Shown: positions 24,453 through 36,290 of the stretch, piece after piece | How the letters are laid out: every line of letters starts with the position of its first letter | Position numbering within the stretch: the first letter of the stretch is position 1 | Assembly (NCBI RefSeq): GCF_026745355.1 | Contig: NC_079209.1 | Span: 47,693,461-47,757,460, forward strand | Direction: 5' to 3' | DNA length: 64,000 bases | Source: Beta vulgaris subsp. vulgaris | Taxonomy: Eukaryota; Streptophyta; Magnoliopsida; Caryophyllales; Amaranthaceae | Notes under the pieces: generated by a model | Database searches by the model: none | Told to the model about the DNA's origin: nothing | What the model saw: only the letters and a program-made list of their open reading frames with translations | Translations under genes and position numbers: made by a program

Positions 24453-25725
24453 TGTTGTGATTCTAAGTCAATGTTATTTTGATGATGATAAACAATATGC
24501 TTTATAATATGAGTGTGTATGACAGATGGTTGAGAAAGTAATAAATAAATGAAGACTTTGAAGAAATGAAGAATCAAGATTGAAGTCCAAGTTTATATTA
24601 AATTCATAGTTTAGTTACTATATGCAAAATGTACTCCCTCCGTCCCATAATATAAGTCCTGATTCTGTTTTTACGCGGGAATTAAGGTTAAATGGAATCT
24701 TGTTTTATTTGAATAAAAAAAATTATTTTTATTGAGAAATACTTACATTATGATGACTTTTTGACAAAAAATAAAAACTATTATTTAATGTTGCATGGTT
24801 TAATGTGTAGAGGAGTTCAGTGGGGTAAAAGATTTCATTTTGTCATTAATAATGGTGCATTGAAAGTTGAAATTATGATGACATTTTGGGAATTAAACTA
24901 TTTTCATGAGGGTATTTTGGGCATAATTATTGATTGAAAATAGAAATAAGACTTATATTTTGGGACACCTTATAAGGAAACAGGACTTATATTATGGGAC
25001 GGAGGGAGTAATATATTTGAATTAGATGATATATTATGTGCCAAGTATAGAAATATAAATTAGGATAAAGTTTATTTTCTAAAAAGAAAAATTTTATCTC
25101 TTAAATTAAGGAGTAAAAGATAAATATGTTTTGAAGGATTTTCGTCCAAGCTATGGTCTATAAAAGGGTTTACAATTTATTCTCATGACTCACGTTTTCA
25201 GAAAAAATAATCGGAGATATTAAGAGCTGAAAACAGTTTCCTAAGGCACGTAGTATAACACTATTCGAGTCAGTTTAAGTAACCATTCAACGATTGTAAT
25301 TGTCCTCGAAATTGCTTAACTAAGAAGCACATAATTGAGGATCGTTTTCTTTCTGTAATTTCAACATTATAGAGAGTGTCAACACTTAGAGGTTAAGTGT
25401 TGGGGGTCACTACTAGGATTAGTAGTGAGGGAATTCTTATTGTATCAAGATAGAGGTTGATATTTTAGGATATAAAGAAATAAAAGAGTTTTTGTTTCTT
25501 GTGGACGTAGATCTCAGAGGTGAGATTGAACCACGTTATATATTGAGTTTGAGTATTGATTTAATATAGTTTTAGTTTTAGTTTTTCACAAAAACTCATA
25601 ACAGAAATTTACGAGCGTTTCACACAGTGTCTGGCACTGTGCCATAACCGAAGTTTTGCGAAAATCGATTAGATTTCGTCACTCAATTCAACCCCCCTTC
25701 TTGAGTGTCACCTTGTGTTCCAACA
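24453..25725 (+). repeat. Copia-type solo LTR carrying a MITE
   Basis: Begins TGTTGTGATT and ends TTCCAACA, flanked by the 5-bp duplication CTATT (24448-24452 and 25726-25730). The 3' part has text common in plant Ty1/copia LTRs: TATAAAAGG near 25160, GTGGACGTAGATCTCAGAGG near 25502, and CCCCCCTTCTTGAGTGTCACC near 25692. No primer-binding site follows, so it is a solo LTR. Without the Stowaway at 24634-25008 it is about 0.9 kb. Confidence 0.8.
24634..25008. mobile_element. Stowaway MITE in the solo LTR
   Basis: Ends CTCCCTCCGTCCCATAATAT and its inverse, with TA on both sides (24632-24633 and 25009-25010). The terminal repeats are nearly perfect over about 28 bases. Confidence 0.92.
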
Positions 25726-25730
25726 CTATT

Positions 25731-27640
25731 TCGTGTCATATGTGATGCAAATTTTTGGATGCCCTTGGAAGCCGCTTCCAAGTATATTTGCTTATGTTTT
25801 TTTTTGTTTTTAAGGTAAGGAAAATTTCTTGCGAGGCGGGAGAAATTGAGGATCCTTTTTGTAAGGGGTAGAAGAAGGATTTTATAATCATTACATCAAT
25901 TTTGATTTCCAAGTATATTGTTTATGTATTTTCTTTAAACAGTTAAACGAGTAAAATATAAAATGTGTAAAAAAAGGTGGTTGGGAACATAAAAAGGGCT
26001 TTGAATTTATAATAACTCTACTTGTAAAGTAGGTTCGCTTCGATTGCAGAAATATACTCCACAATATATTTTATTAGTTTGTATATGTTTCTGATATGTT
26101 TTTTGATAGAAGCAACTAGACCTAGGCGTGGGATCGTGTCGGGCCTGGTCATGGGCTCGGTCCGTGAGCTTGGCAAAATGGCGAGGCAGGCTAGGTCCGA
26201 GCCCGTGAATGTCGGACCATGTCGGGCCTGAAATTTCTAGATTTCGCCACGGCCTGGCCCATGTTTTATGTTGTTTTTTTTTTTATTTTTGACAATTTTA
26301 GGCTAAAAAACAAAGGAGAGGAGCGTTTTGAGACTTTAGTTTTGCTCGAGATTTGAGATTAATTGATCACAGTTTGTAATTCCGATAACATTCAAGGTAC
26401 TTTTCATTCAATTTACTTTGAAGTTTCAGTTTTTATTTCATTCATTTCGTGGTTGTTCTTGTTCTTCCTTGTTATTAGTTCTTCATACTTATAGTCTCAT
26501 AATTGTTATTTCTATTAGTTTGATTATCTCTTAATCATGTTTAGCCTTAGATTAGTCATAGATTTTATGTTTAATTGCTTAGAATCCATGATTAGTGAGT
26601 AGTTTCACATCTAGGGTTAGGGTGAAAGTATGGATTAGGGGTTTAAATGTTTTGTTGATGTATTTGTGATGTTTTAAAGAAGTTTATGCATTGATCTTGG
26701 TGTTTTGAGACCTTAGATAGATATTGATCACATTTATACTTTGGTATTTTGAATTCAAATGTTCTTGAATTGAATTTTGAACTCTTTTATCAGCCTAAGA
26801 ATCAACTTAATTTCTAGGCCAAGATATTGGGTAGAAATTAAGGGGATCCTTTATTAGGCGTTTTCCGAATTTATCGAATCTCTTAATCAGTTGACTAAAG
26901 ACCATTTGAGAGAGGATTTAGTTGATTAATTAAGTGATTATTCTTGAGGACCATTCGAGAGAGGACTCGAGTATTTTAGAGGAAAACTAAACCTTGTATA
27001 ATCGTTTCCGTTACTTCACAATCGCATTAACATTCATTGTCCATTCTTATTCATACTAGTAACCTTAACTCTAGTGTGTTCCTATCTGATTCATTAATTC
27101 GAGTTATTTGCTAGTTCTTGTTATTATCTAGTCATAGTTGTTATTTCTAACCCCCACATACCCTTCAATTAGGTAGTCTAGACTTGATAGACTTGAATTG
27201 ATCCTATTTTCCCTATGGATCGACCCTCGACTTACCCTTACTATTTACTTAGTAATTGCTTGTTAGGTTTTACAAATATTGTTTGAAAAGCGATTTTTGG
27301 TGCCTTAAAGACACACTAAAAACCTCTTATCAACTATCTTCAAAGGCTTTGTCAGATTGGTGACAATGCTGCTGCCATCCACTTACTTACCAAAATCGTT
27401 TTTTCGCGGTTTGGGTTGGTTTGCGGTTTTAAAATTACGGTTTGGGTAACGATTTCAAGAAAATCGCGTTTTGCGATTTGGGTTGGGTTTTAATTTTTGT
27501 AAACCGAAACCGCACCATAAATCGCAATTTATATGATTTTTTTAAAAAAAATTAAACACACTTGACAAGCTTGCATACAAGTATGCAACTGAAAAAAAGA
27601 AGTTTGAGGTAAAGAAAAAATTTAATCCGATACTAACTCT
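25731..27640. other. Transposon debris between the solo LTR and LINE piece
   Basis: No gene. A stretch at 26115-26270 rich in GGGCCTGG/GGCTCGG words and another at 27385-27515 rich in GGTTTGGGTTGG/GCGGTTT words look like subterminal repeats of hAT-type elements, but their TIRs could not be paired. The segment 26400-27340 ends in text often seen near gypsy LTR junctions (ATGGATCGACCCTCGACTTACC, then TTTTTGGTGCC). A short PPR gene fragment sits at 27345-27390. Confidence 0.4.
27345..27390 (+). pseudogene. Short fragment of the PPR gene
   Basis: About 46 bases match the resident PPR gene at 32224-32270 with few differences (GGCTTTGTCAGATTGGTGAC against GGCCTTTGTCGGATTGGTGAC, with one base lost). 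It is flanked by transposon-like sequence on both sides. It cannot encode a protein. Confidence 0.7.
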
Positions 27641-27835
27641 TTTTTTTTGAAAGAAAATTTTCATTAATTGAAGACCAGACAGTATCTAGAATAGATATTA
27701 AGGAAAAATAAGATACAATTAAACAAGGTTAAATCAAATTCGTCTTCAAAGAAACTATAATGAACCAGGTCGAGCAATACAACGCAATCCGCTTGTATTT
27801 GCTGAATCAAGCAGCTATTGATGAGGAAGTCTATC
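27638..27835 (-). mobile_element. Probable LINE 3' end
   Basis: On the minus strand the sequence ends TTCAATTAATGAAAATTTTC followed by CTTTCAAAAAAAAAGAG, the usual tail of plant L1-type LINEs. The preceding frame (ADCVVLLDLVHYSF, then EDEFDL) vaguely resembles the end of their RNase H domain. No target duplication was identified. Confidence 0.45.
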
Positions 27836-28134
27836 ATTCAAACATAGTTTGGGAAGAGCAGTCTTGATCGAGCAATGTTAACCGTATCTGAGATTTCAAT
27901 ACCTTTATGTTGAGTCTCGAACTTCAACCAATAAGAATAATTTCTCATACCTAAAAAAACACTCACGACTCCCATAGGGGGGAAGGAGATCTCCACAACA
28001 GAGACTAAAAACCTCATAAGAGGGTTTAAAGAAATCTCATAAATAGATACTAATTTATTCAACAAAATAAAAAAAAGAACTAAAAACTGAAAATAAAAGG
28101 GGAAAAGAGGTTTACCATGGATGAAATCATCCAT

Positions 28135-29689
28135 AGCAGCCCCTAATTGATGAAGAAGGGTAGGAGAGGTTAGTGTTTTAGAGAAAAGAGAGAGAGAAAG
28201 GGAGGCTAATTAATAATGAGGAATGTTATGTTATGAAGAGAAAGAGAGAGTTTTAACTTGAATATTATGCTTTGAATTCAAAATGGAGCACCGTTATTAT
28301 ATATTATCTTACCGGCTTGTATTGATATATTGATATATTGATATATTCATTTAGTCTAATATCAATATGTTAAGTTTGGTTGAAATGTATGAGTCTACAA
28401 AGATTATAACTTCTTTACAATCAACTTAAATGTAATATTCTTATCTTGATTTAGCTTATCGATTCACATTGATTCATTGATTTAATACTCTAAAACAAAT
28501 TTGTTTCACTCCAATATATTATGTTTTAAAATCAAAATAGATACAACTTAATCTTACTTTTAATGAAACACAATTATTTTCAATTACTTTACCGACTAAC
28601 ATTGATACATTCATCTAATTTAATATCAATTTTTTTTTGCTTGGCTGAGATTTATAAGTTTCAAATTGGATATAACTTGTTAACGATTAACTTAAAGGTA
28701 GTATTATTATCTTAATTTAACTTGTCGATTTACTAGATACCTTGATCTAATCCAATATCAATTTATTTTACGACAACTATATGTTTTTAGTTTTCAGATG
28801 CATATAACTTAATGACTAGTATAGTTATATTAATCCATTGATCTAATATAGTTATAGAAAGACATTGATCTGATCTAATCGTTTTTTTAAATGTCTAACT
28901 CATCTTTTGAGGAAATTTATAAGAATTTATACTGATATGAAACGTCCTTTTTAACTAAACATGACGTGATTTGCATACAACTAAAAGTTTAAATATCGAC
29001 TAATATAAAATTGTCTTATTTGATGTAGTAGTGCTTGTTGCTAGATTTACAATGTACTGGATATGTATGTTTCCAAAAAGATGATGAAAATACAATGTGA
29101 ATTGTAACAAACAAGGAGTTCTTGGACTCAAAGCAGAGGCAAATTCAGAAACTTAAACGTGTGGTGAGGCACGGAAGATAGTTGACATTTAGAACAACAA
29201 TTTCATAACCTATCTATCTTATGATTTGAAAGCATCAATAAATGGGAGACACTGGTAGTGAAGCCACTGCCCTGGTCCTTCAAGGAAACATTGAGAGGTG
29301 GCACGATATCCTTCTAATTGGTACCAATGCACGTTGTTACTGAGTTGTTATCGACCTCCCGGTAAAATAATAAGATAAATCATTTGGCACCAATCTAATA
29401 TTCTATTGGTACCATACTTAAGACAATTAGTACCAATCTCATTATTATCACGCTTTGGTACCAAACCCACTTGTGCTTGGTACCAATTTAGGGTAATTGA
29501 ATCATAACCATGTAGTATCAAATCATATATTATTTGATGAAACCACTTTTTGTAATATTGATCTTGACGTTATAACTTTTGTATATTTAATTTCCCACGA
29601 TTGAAAGCTCAACGAAAATGGGTACAATAATCACAAATAATCAAATTAAAATTAATGTGGAAAAATTGAATTCATATAAAAGTTGTATA
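28135..29689. other. AT-rich intergenic region
   Basis: No gene found. It holds several imperfect repeats (TTGATATATTGATATATTG near 28322; variants of a 'CATTGATCTAATATAG' phrase at 28440-28870) and, at 29319-29500, a cluster of TTGGTACCAA palindromes. A short minus-strand ATG exon-like start (MDDFIHG, then GTAAACC) at 28134 has no recognisable continuation. Confidence 0.4.
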
Positions 29690-29946
29690 CTTCCTCCGTT
29701 CTATTGTAAATGAAACATTGGATGAAATGACACTATTCATTGATCAATTTTGACTCCAATTTATCGCTATTATATAAAGAAAAACATAGTCAAGTGGGAT
29801 CTTGTTAGATTCGTCTCGATGCATACTATCAAATTATAACTTTTTTATATTTTTTACGTGTACATAACTATAGATATTAATGACTAAAGAAGCGCGTTGG
29901 GTTGCGTGAAAAAGCAAACGTTTCATTTAAAACGGAACGGAGGAAG
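29690..29946. mobile_element. Stowaway-type MITE
   Basis: CTTCCTCCGTTCTATTGTAA at the left and ...AAACGGAACGGAGGAAG at the right are inverted, with ATGAAAC/GTTTCAT matching inside. TA on both sides (29688-29689 and 29947-29948). It is 257 bp. Confidence 0.87.
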
Positions 29947-30105
29947 TATTACAATTTTGTCCATTACTTAAGATACAAACAATAATCTAAATATAATAAA
30001 AAAATTATATATATAATAAATTTACAGCTAAATGATTCTAGTTACAAACAAAGTTAAATCATAAAAACTTCTAGAAAATGAAGAAGAGATGATGTTTAAA
30101 TAATA

Positions 30106-30423
30106 CTCCCTCCGTTTCCTAAAGATTTTCCCTCTTTCCGTTTAAGGGTGTTTCCAAAAGATCTTCCCTCTTTTGCTTTATTCCTTATTTGGCAAAACAA
30201 ATTTCCCTATTTAGCCTCTCATGTCACTATCATATGGTCCACCATTACATTATTAATTCAATTTTACTCCCTTTCTCTCTCCTACTTTAACCCCTTTTTA
30301 TTTGTTTATTTATCTTAACCCCTTTCTCTCTCCTACTTTACTCACACCATGCCCCACACAACTTGATTTTCCTTAGTATATGTAGGAACAGTAAGTGGGA
30401 AGATCTTTAGGAAACGGAGGGAG
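30106..30423. mobile_element. Stowaway-type MITE
   Basis: CTCCCTCCGTTTCCTAAAGA at the left and the inverse (TCTTTAGGAAACGGAGGGAG) at the right, with TA on both sides (30104-30105 and 30424-30425). No coding potential. Confidence 0.92.
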
Positions 30424-30839
30424 TATTACCGCCTAAACATCAAAATGAAAACTTTGTTTTAGAGAGCGAAAAAGGGAAAACTTAAAGATTAGAGGAAAGA
30501 AATAAGAAAAAAAAATATGTATATGAACGAAGAGAACAAAGAGGCCAGGCAAGAGCTAGTATCATCCACAAACTAATAATAATAATAAACAATAATAAAA
30601 ATCCTAGTTTTTAATCCTATTGAACTTCTCCTAAACAAACTTTTGAAATTTCGGAATACCCGATTTCTCGACTTCATTTAAAACTATTAATTTTCCAGCA
30701 ATTCTATATATTTTTTCTTCCTATTCCCGTTAAAAAAAAAATTTCTCCCCCTTTCTCTATATTTTTCTCTCTATCTTAATTAATAAATTGTTGAGAAAAT
30801 TTATAATTTTTCTCTATCTTGAGTACCATAGCACTACTT

Positions 30840-31200
30840 TTTAGGAGATAAAGCAACATTATCTTATTTTGGTTTCCGGCGCTAACTTTTGTTTTTTCAG
30901 TTACAAATTATGAGAAAAACAAAATTACCCTTGTGGAAATTGCTTGAGATTCGACGATATGGAGAGGGTGATTGTTTCAATTTTAGTTGAAGTAGAAGAG
31001 GAAGTTAATGGTAGATTGGTGGTACAAGTGTCACAGAGATATGATAAAGAGAGCGCGCCCACACAGGGAAATGAGAAATTATGGTGGGGAAAATTTAAAA
31101 AAAAAATGAAGAGATCAAGTGATATAATGTGAAAATTAAAAACCGAAAAAAACAAAAGTCACCGTCGAAAACCGGCATAAGTTAGCTGTCAACAATAAAA
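30840..31200. repeat. Possible foldback element
   Basis: GGTTTCCGGCGCTAAC at about 30870 and its approximate complement (AAAACCGGCATAAGTTAGC at about 31168) form imperfect inverted arms, together with matching TTTTGTTTTTT/AAAAAAACAAAA stretches. The loop contains a short open frame with no recognised product. Confidence 0.4.
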
Positions 31201-31244
31201 TGGTAATAGTAATGTAATTTAGGACAACATTATTTTTTATAAAA

Positions 31245-31337
31245 TAGTTTCTCGCAAAAACTTGAAAGTGAAAAATAGTTTCTCGCAAAAACTTGCAAGT
31301 GAAAAATAGTTTCTCGCAAAAACTTGCAAGTGAAAAA
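31245..31337. repeat. Three tandem copies of a 31-bp unit
   Basis: The unit begins TAGTTTCTCGCAAAAACTTG and occurs three times with one substitution, followed by a partial fourth start (TAGTTTCG). It lies 256 bp upstream of the PPR start codon. Confidence 0.92.
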
Positions 31338-31592
31338 TAGTTTCGAACAATAAATCTAAATATTTATAATTTATCTCTCTTGAGTAACACAACACTAATT
31401 TTTAGGATATAAAGCAAATTATATTTTCTCTCTCTTCAATACACTAACACTATCCCACTCTCTTGCATTAGGATTTTTTTTTTAGGAGGTTGAGTCACGC
31501 ACAATGTATTCTCTCTTTCCTCACTTTATGTTGCGATCTCCAGACTCCACTTCTCCACTCTCATTGTTGAGTTTCAGTACTGCATTTCATTT

Positions 31593-33452
31593 GTGGCGAA
31601 GACGACGACAATGAGGCTGAGTCGTCCATTAATTGGTAATAGCTTTCTTCCTTGCTCTCTCTCTTCTTCTTCTTCTTATTCCCTTTCCCCTTTCTTTTCT
31701 GCTTTTCATTTTCATTTTCAATTTCATTCACGCAATTATTACTCCATTGCAACTCATGAACATCGTAAGTTGTTTCTTCAATCAGTTAAAGAACACTGCA
31801 AATTAGGGTTTTCAAATCTCAATTTTCCCCTTTCTCTCTTTCATCAAATGACTTCATTGCGCCCTCTTCCTTCTGTTATAGATTTCAATCAGCTCTTCAC
31901 TGCCATTTCCAAATTGAAAGCCCTTCACCCTCACTCCACCCTTATCTCTCTATTTAGAAACCTTGAATTGTCAGGTATTCGACCCGATAGGCACTCTATT
32001 GGTATTCTCGCCAATTGTTACTGTCATTTGGGCCGTGTTGATTTTGGCTTCTCTCTTCTCGCCAAAAGACTTAAGCTTGGTTACCCCTTTGATGGTGATT
32101 GTGTTATCTTTAATACCTTAATCAATGGCTTTATCCACTGTGATAAGCTTCCTCAAGCTCTTCAATTGCTCCATCAAATTGTTAAGCTAGGTTTCCAACC
32201 CGACATTATTACCTATGGTGCTATTTTCAAAGGCCTTTGTCGGATTGGTGACAATACTGCTGCCCTCCACTTGCTCAGGAAGATGCAATCTAGTCCTTGT
32301 CAGCCTGGTCTTGTCATATATAACACCATTATTGATAGTCTTTGTAAGGATAGGTTGTTAAAAGAGGCCCTCAACCTGTTCACCGCCATGAAAAGTGAGG
32401 GCATTGTACCTGACGTTATCACTTATAACTCCTTGATTAGAGGTCTCTACAACTCCGGCTCCAAGGTCGAGGCTAAAGATGTTTTAGCGGAGATGTTGGA
32501 GTGTAACATAACACCAAATGTTACCACCTTCAACATACTTGTTGACATGTTTTGCAAAGACGGGAATGTTGATGAAGCACAAGCTATTCTAGACTACATG
32601 ATTGAGAGAGGTGAGATTCCAAATGTCATAACTTACAATGCTTTACTCGATGGATATTGTTTGCGTGGACAAATGGAGGATGCAGAAAAGCTACTTGATT
32701 TGATGTCCAAGAATGGCTGTGAGCCCAATCTTATAAGTATCACCACATTCATTAATGGATATTGCAAGGCTAGAAAGATTGACAAGGCACTCTACTTATT
32801 CCAAGAAATACTTCAAAAAGGAATAATGACACCTGATGTTGTTACCTATAATACTCTCATTGATGGACTATGCAAAGTTAATCAACTCCCACTTGCGCGT
32901 AAATTATTCAAGGATATGCAAGTTCATGGAGTTACTCCTGATATTGTTACATATGCTTCATTGCTTGACAGCTTATGCAAAAATGCACTACTTGATGAGG
33001 CAATAGCATTACTTGAAGATATGGAATATAATGGTGTTGAGCCTGATATTGTCATATACAATATCCTAATGGACAGCTTGTGTGAGGCTGGGAAACTTGA
33101 AGATGCTGCAAAATTCTTCTCAGATCTTGTATTGAAGGGCCTACAACCTGATGTTAAAACGTACAACATATTGATCAAAGGTTTTTGCAAGAAAAGGCTC
33201 ATGAATGAAGCTGTTGAATTGTTGACAATAATGGAGGAAAATGGTTGTTATCCTGATGATCGTATTTATAATACAATTATCAGAGGATATATTGTCAACA
33301 ATGACTTATCAAATGCATTCTACTACTCTGACCTTATGGTTAGCAAGGGATATGAAGCTGAAGCTGATACTTTCTCGTTATTTATTGGCCTCTTGTCTTC
33401 TGATAACTTAAGTGACTCGGCAAAAGACCAGCTAAGGAAGTTCATCAAATGA
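31593..33452 (+). CDS. P-class pentatricopeptide repeat protein (RFL-like)
   Basis: Intronless 619-residue protein. The N-terminus (about 1-45) is rich in Ser, Phe and His with Arg and few acidic residues, a plausible mitochondrial (or plastid) presequence. From about residue 95 to 600 there are about fourteen 35-residue PPR motifs in register; typical examples begin VITYNSLIRGL, VTTFNILVDMF, VVTYNTLIDGL and IVTYASLLDSL and end near ...xPD/xPN. These form an RNA-binding solenoid, and the regular P-type motifs resemble the Restorer-of-fertility-like clade. Such proteins bind organellar transcripts and affect their stability or processing; the target cannot be read here. No E, DYW or SMR domain follows, and the frame ends at ...LRKFIK. 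An in-frame ATG at 31611 is an alternative start. Two short copies of its sequence lie elsewhere (27345 and 33830), in line with the recombination-prone history of this family. Confidence 0.93.
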   Translation: MAKTTTMRLSRPLIGNSFLPCSLSSSSSYSLSPFFSAFHFHFQFHSRNYYSIATHEHRKLFLQSVKEHCKLGFSNLNFPLSLFHQMTSLRPLPSVIDFNQLFTAISKLKALHPHSTLISLFRNLELSGIRPDRHSIGILANCYCHLGRVDFGFSLLAKRLKLGYPFDGDCVIFNTLINGFIHCDKLPQALQLLHQIVKLGFQPDIITYGAIFKGLCRIGDNTAALHLLRKMQSSPCQPGLVIYNTIIDSLCKDRLLKEALNLFTAMKSEGIVPDVITYNSLIRGLYNSGSKVEAKDVLAEMLECNITPNVTTFNILVDMFCKDGNVDEAQAILDYMIERGEIPNVITYNALLDGYCLRGQMEDAEKLLDLMSKNGCEPNLISITTFINGYCKARKIDKALYLFQEILQKGIMTPDVVTYNTLIDGLCKVNQLPLARKLFKDMQVHGVTPDIVTYASLLDSLCKNALLDEAIALLEDMEYNGVEPDIVIYNILMDSLCEAGKLEDAAKFFSDLVLKGLQPDVKTYNILIKGFCKKRLMNEAVELLTIMEENGCYPDDRIYNTIIRGYIVNNDLSNAFYYSDLMVSKGYEAEADTFSLFIGLLSSDNLSDSAKDQLRKFIK

Positions 33453-34787
33453 GTTGAATAAAATCAACAGGGTAATTATGACTAAATTTTAGAAATATGC
33501 AAGATCTCAGTATAGTTGAGATGTTCCTCCGTGTTGTTTGTAATGTCTAAAACGATACGAGTCACACATTAGATTACTTGTACTTTGGCTTGAGATTTTG
33601 CTTTTAGTTTCTTTGTCTACTTCATCTCAAGTCCCTGATAACCATCTTATTTTATGACTCGTATTTCTGGCCCTTGGGCTGTTTGTTTCTTCATTGTATT
33701 AAGTTGAATGTGTGCTGATAATATATGATGTTTTGTTTCTATCATAGAAAAAGCTGATGAAGCGTCTTTTCAATGTGTTGTCGATTTCAGTTTCTATCTT
33801 CTTGACAAATCCATCTGGCTATTTCCCTCATCGTGTCATGTTTACAACCTTAAACAATGGCTCTATCCACAGTGATGTCCTAACTCCTAACTGAGAACAA
33901 ACCCATATTATATTGAGTTTCTGATTGATCATCTCTTTTAAGTTTTAACTCATCAGTTTGCAGTGTCTTAACCAACTAATCTGTGGTCTGTCCCTTCCCG
34001 GTGTAGCTATTAGTTTATATGGTTGCTGTTAATATTTTGTTTGAAAGAAGCTGATCGATCATTTTATTGACAATCTTTCTGTTACTGTTTGATCTGGTGA
34101 TCGGAAAAATTATGAACATCATATGACTCTTACAACCTGTGATAATCTTCAGAAAAGGGGAGTCATGGTTAATGGTACATGCCTAATGTGTAACAGCAAA
34201 GTAGAATCACCTGAACAGATGAGGAAAACAAGTGACGAGGAAAGGCTGTTGTTTGAAGTGCTCCAGCACCTGCTGTATCATTGGGAAGATGATGAGTCGT
34301 AACTCGATTGATTCTATATTTAGTCTTGGGCAGCACTACAATATCGACATCGATTAATTTGGTGAGCAGGCAAATACAACGTTTGGCTTGTCTTAATTTT
34401 ATTGTAGCTCCTGCATTATTGTTTGTGTAAAGTGTAAGTTGCTTATTCTCTTGTAAGTTCATTATAAGTTCATCATTGGCTGCAACTGGTAGAAGATAAT
34501 TACTCTTGTGAGTCACACTTCTCTAAGAAAAATGGATTTAGGTTATTGAACGAAGAGAAGAAGAAAAGGGGGCAGGGTGAGTGGGGGAGAAACAACCTTA
34601 AAGCATTGTTTGTGCCTGGCAAGTTGAATCATACTAACTTGAGGGATTTAGCTGCAGTGAGATTGGAACTCTACAGTAAGTAAGAAGCATAAACATGAAA
34701 TGAGCCACTTTGAATTGTTGAAGTGGGGGCTCAATCTAGGTGTTGTTAGACTCTTATACTGTAGCAAAGTAATGTACAACACACTAA
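33453..34787. other. 3' flank of the PPR gene
   Basis: Probably the 3' UTR and then intergenic sequence. It includes a fragment at 33830-33880 that repeats part of the PPR gene. No other supported gene. Confidence 0.5.
33830..33880 (+). pseudogene. PPR gene fragment downstream of the gene
   Basis: The phrase around ACAATGGCTCTATCCACAG resembles the resident gene at 32108-32150 (ATCAATGGCTTTATCCACTG). It lies in the direct orientation about 400 bp beyond the stop codon and is not coding. Confidence 0.6.
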
Positions 34788-35085
34788 GGGTCCGTTTGGT
34801 TGGAAATATTTTAGGCTTGAAAACGGATTGAGGTAACACACTCCCTTATTTTATGTTTGGTTGGGTTATCCATTTTTTTCATTCCCTTACTAGCCCAATT
34901 TTGATTCCCCCATCTTGAAACCCTCCTCACACCACAGGAAACAAAAAGTAAGGGAGTCATTAGGCCAATGATTCCATTCCTACATCAAAACAAACAAGTG
35001 TCTAAAGTAACACATTCCATTTCCATTCCATCCTTTCATCCCATTCCATTCCCTTTCCATTCCTTATTTTGAACCAAACGACCCC
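34788..35085. mobile_element. TAA-flanked MITE (PIF/Harbinger type)
   Basis: Left end GGGTCCGTTTGGTTGG, right end AACCAAACGACCCC, with TAA on both sides (34785-34787 and 35086-35088). The interior has repeated CATTCC words. It is 298 bp. Confidence 0.85.
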
Positions 35086-35178
35086 TAAAATGCAATGGAA
35101 GTGACTTTATGTGCTGAAAGAGTTATAAACGAGCAGCATGTTGCTATGTGGAATCTGAATTACCTATAAATGCTTTAA

Positions 35179-35586
35179 TGCTATGTTTGGATAGCAAGAT
35201 TTCATTTCAAATTCTGGATTTGGATGAAATCTATTGTTTGGATGGCATAGAATTTGAAATCATGGAATTTGTCCAAATTCTTATCAAAAGCTTGTATTAG
35301 TAGAATTTAAAATTCAAGCTATTACCTTGTCATTTGAAATTCTCTCCTCATACATATCCCAACTCCATGAGTATCTACATCCCAACTTCACTCATTCTCT
35401 TTCTAATATTTATTTCTCTCTCCTTTAGTAAACCCACACTTTTCTCTCTCCTCCATTAAACCTCTATTTTTCTCTCCTCTATCAAACCCCCTTTATGAAA
35501 TAGTGATTAGGAATTGAAATACAAACTTTAAATTCCAGATTTCAATTCCATTATTTGAAATGAAATACAAGTTTCCAAACATTACC
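35179..35586. mobile_element. MITE with ATGTTTGGA ends
   Basis: Left end TGCTATGTTTGGATAGC and right end ...GTTTCCAAACATTACC are imperfect inverted repeats, with AAATGAAAT/ATTTCATTT matching inside. TAA is present on both sides (35176-35178 and 35587-35589). Confidence 0.7.
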
Positions 35587-35589
35587 TAA

Positions 35590-36282
35590 GTTGATACATG
35601 CATTGTTAAGTCATATTTTATGCATTGATCTTGTGACTGTAGTGTATAATGGGTTTTTTTTTCCTACCTCTCTCTTTTGGATTGATAAATGGTGATAATA
35701 TCCTCGCAGTATTGGTGGATTTGTTCCAGCTTGAACAATAATAATAAAAAAAAACAAAAACACACTATAATAGAGCGATAAATCTCCTACAAAAAGGTAA
35801 ACCGTAGAGGGAGATTAGGAGAAATTTCTAAATGAATTTTATGAATTTTGATCCCTAAAATTCAAAAATATAAAGTAAGAAGCGATGCCATTATTCTATC
35901 ACTCCAATTTTAGAGAAACTGAGCAAAATGAATATCTATAGTCTACAGTCTACACAACTACTACGTATACTTTCCACTTTGAGATAGGAGTAGTATATTA
36001 CACCTCGTAAAAGACAAAAATAGAGGTATTAGGAAAGATCCTTAGATATTCCTTGTTTTACTACTCAAGTTTAATATTAACTCCAACCTTATTTGGCGTC
36101 AAGGGTGGGCAAGACAAACACCAATGAAGCATAAAAGGCTCTCAAATCTTCCATAAGAGCAAGTCCGAATCACGGACAAGAAAAAACAAGGACGGGGAAG
36201 CTTCACCATGGCATGTATAGATCTACCTGTAGGAAAGCAGGGGTAGACAAAAAGCCCAAGCACCAAGAAGGTATCGTAACCC
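35590..36282. other. Intergenic region without a recognised gene
   Basis: AT-rich; no conserved coding sequence or clear repeat structure seen. Confidence 0.4.
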
Positions 36283-36290
36283 GCAACCCA

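Noticed and set aside
31245..31337. CRISPR-like direct repeats
   Set aside because: The 31-bp units are strictly tandem with no spacers, and the genome is a plant's.
32924..33202. Minus-strand open frame inside the PPR gene
   Set aside because: It is the antisense of conserved PPR repeats, with no independent support.
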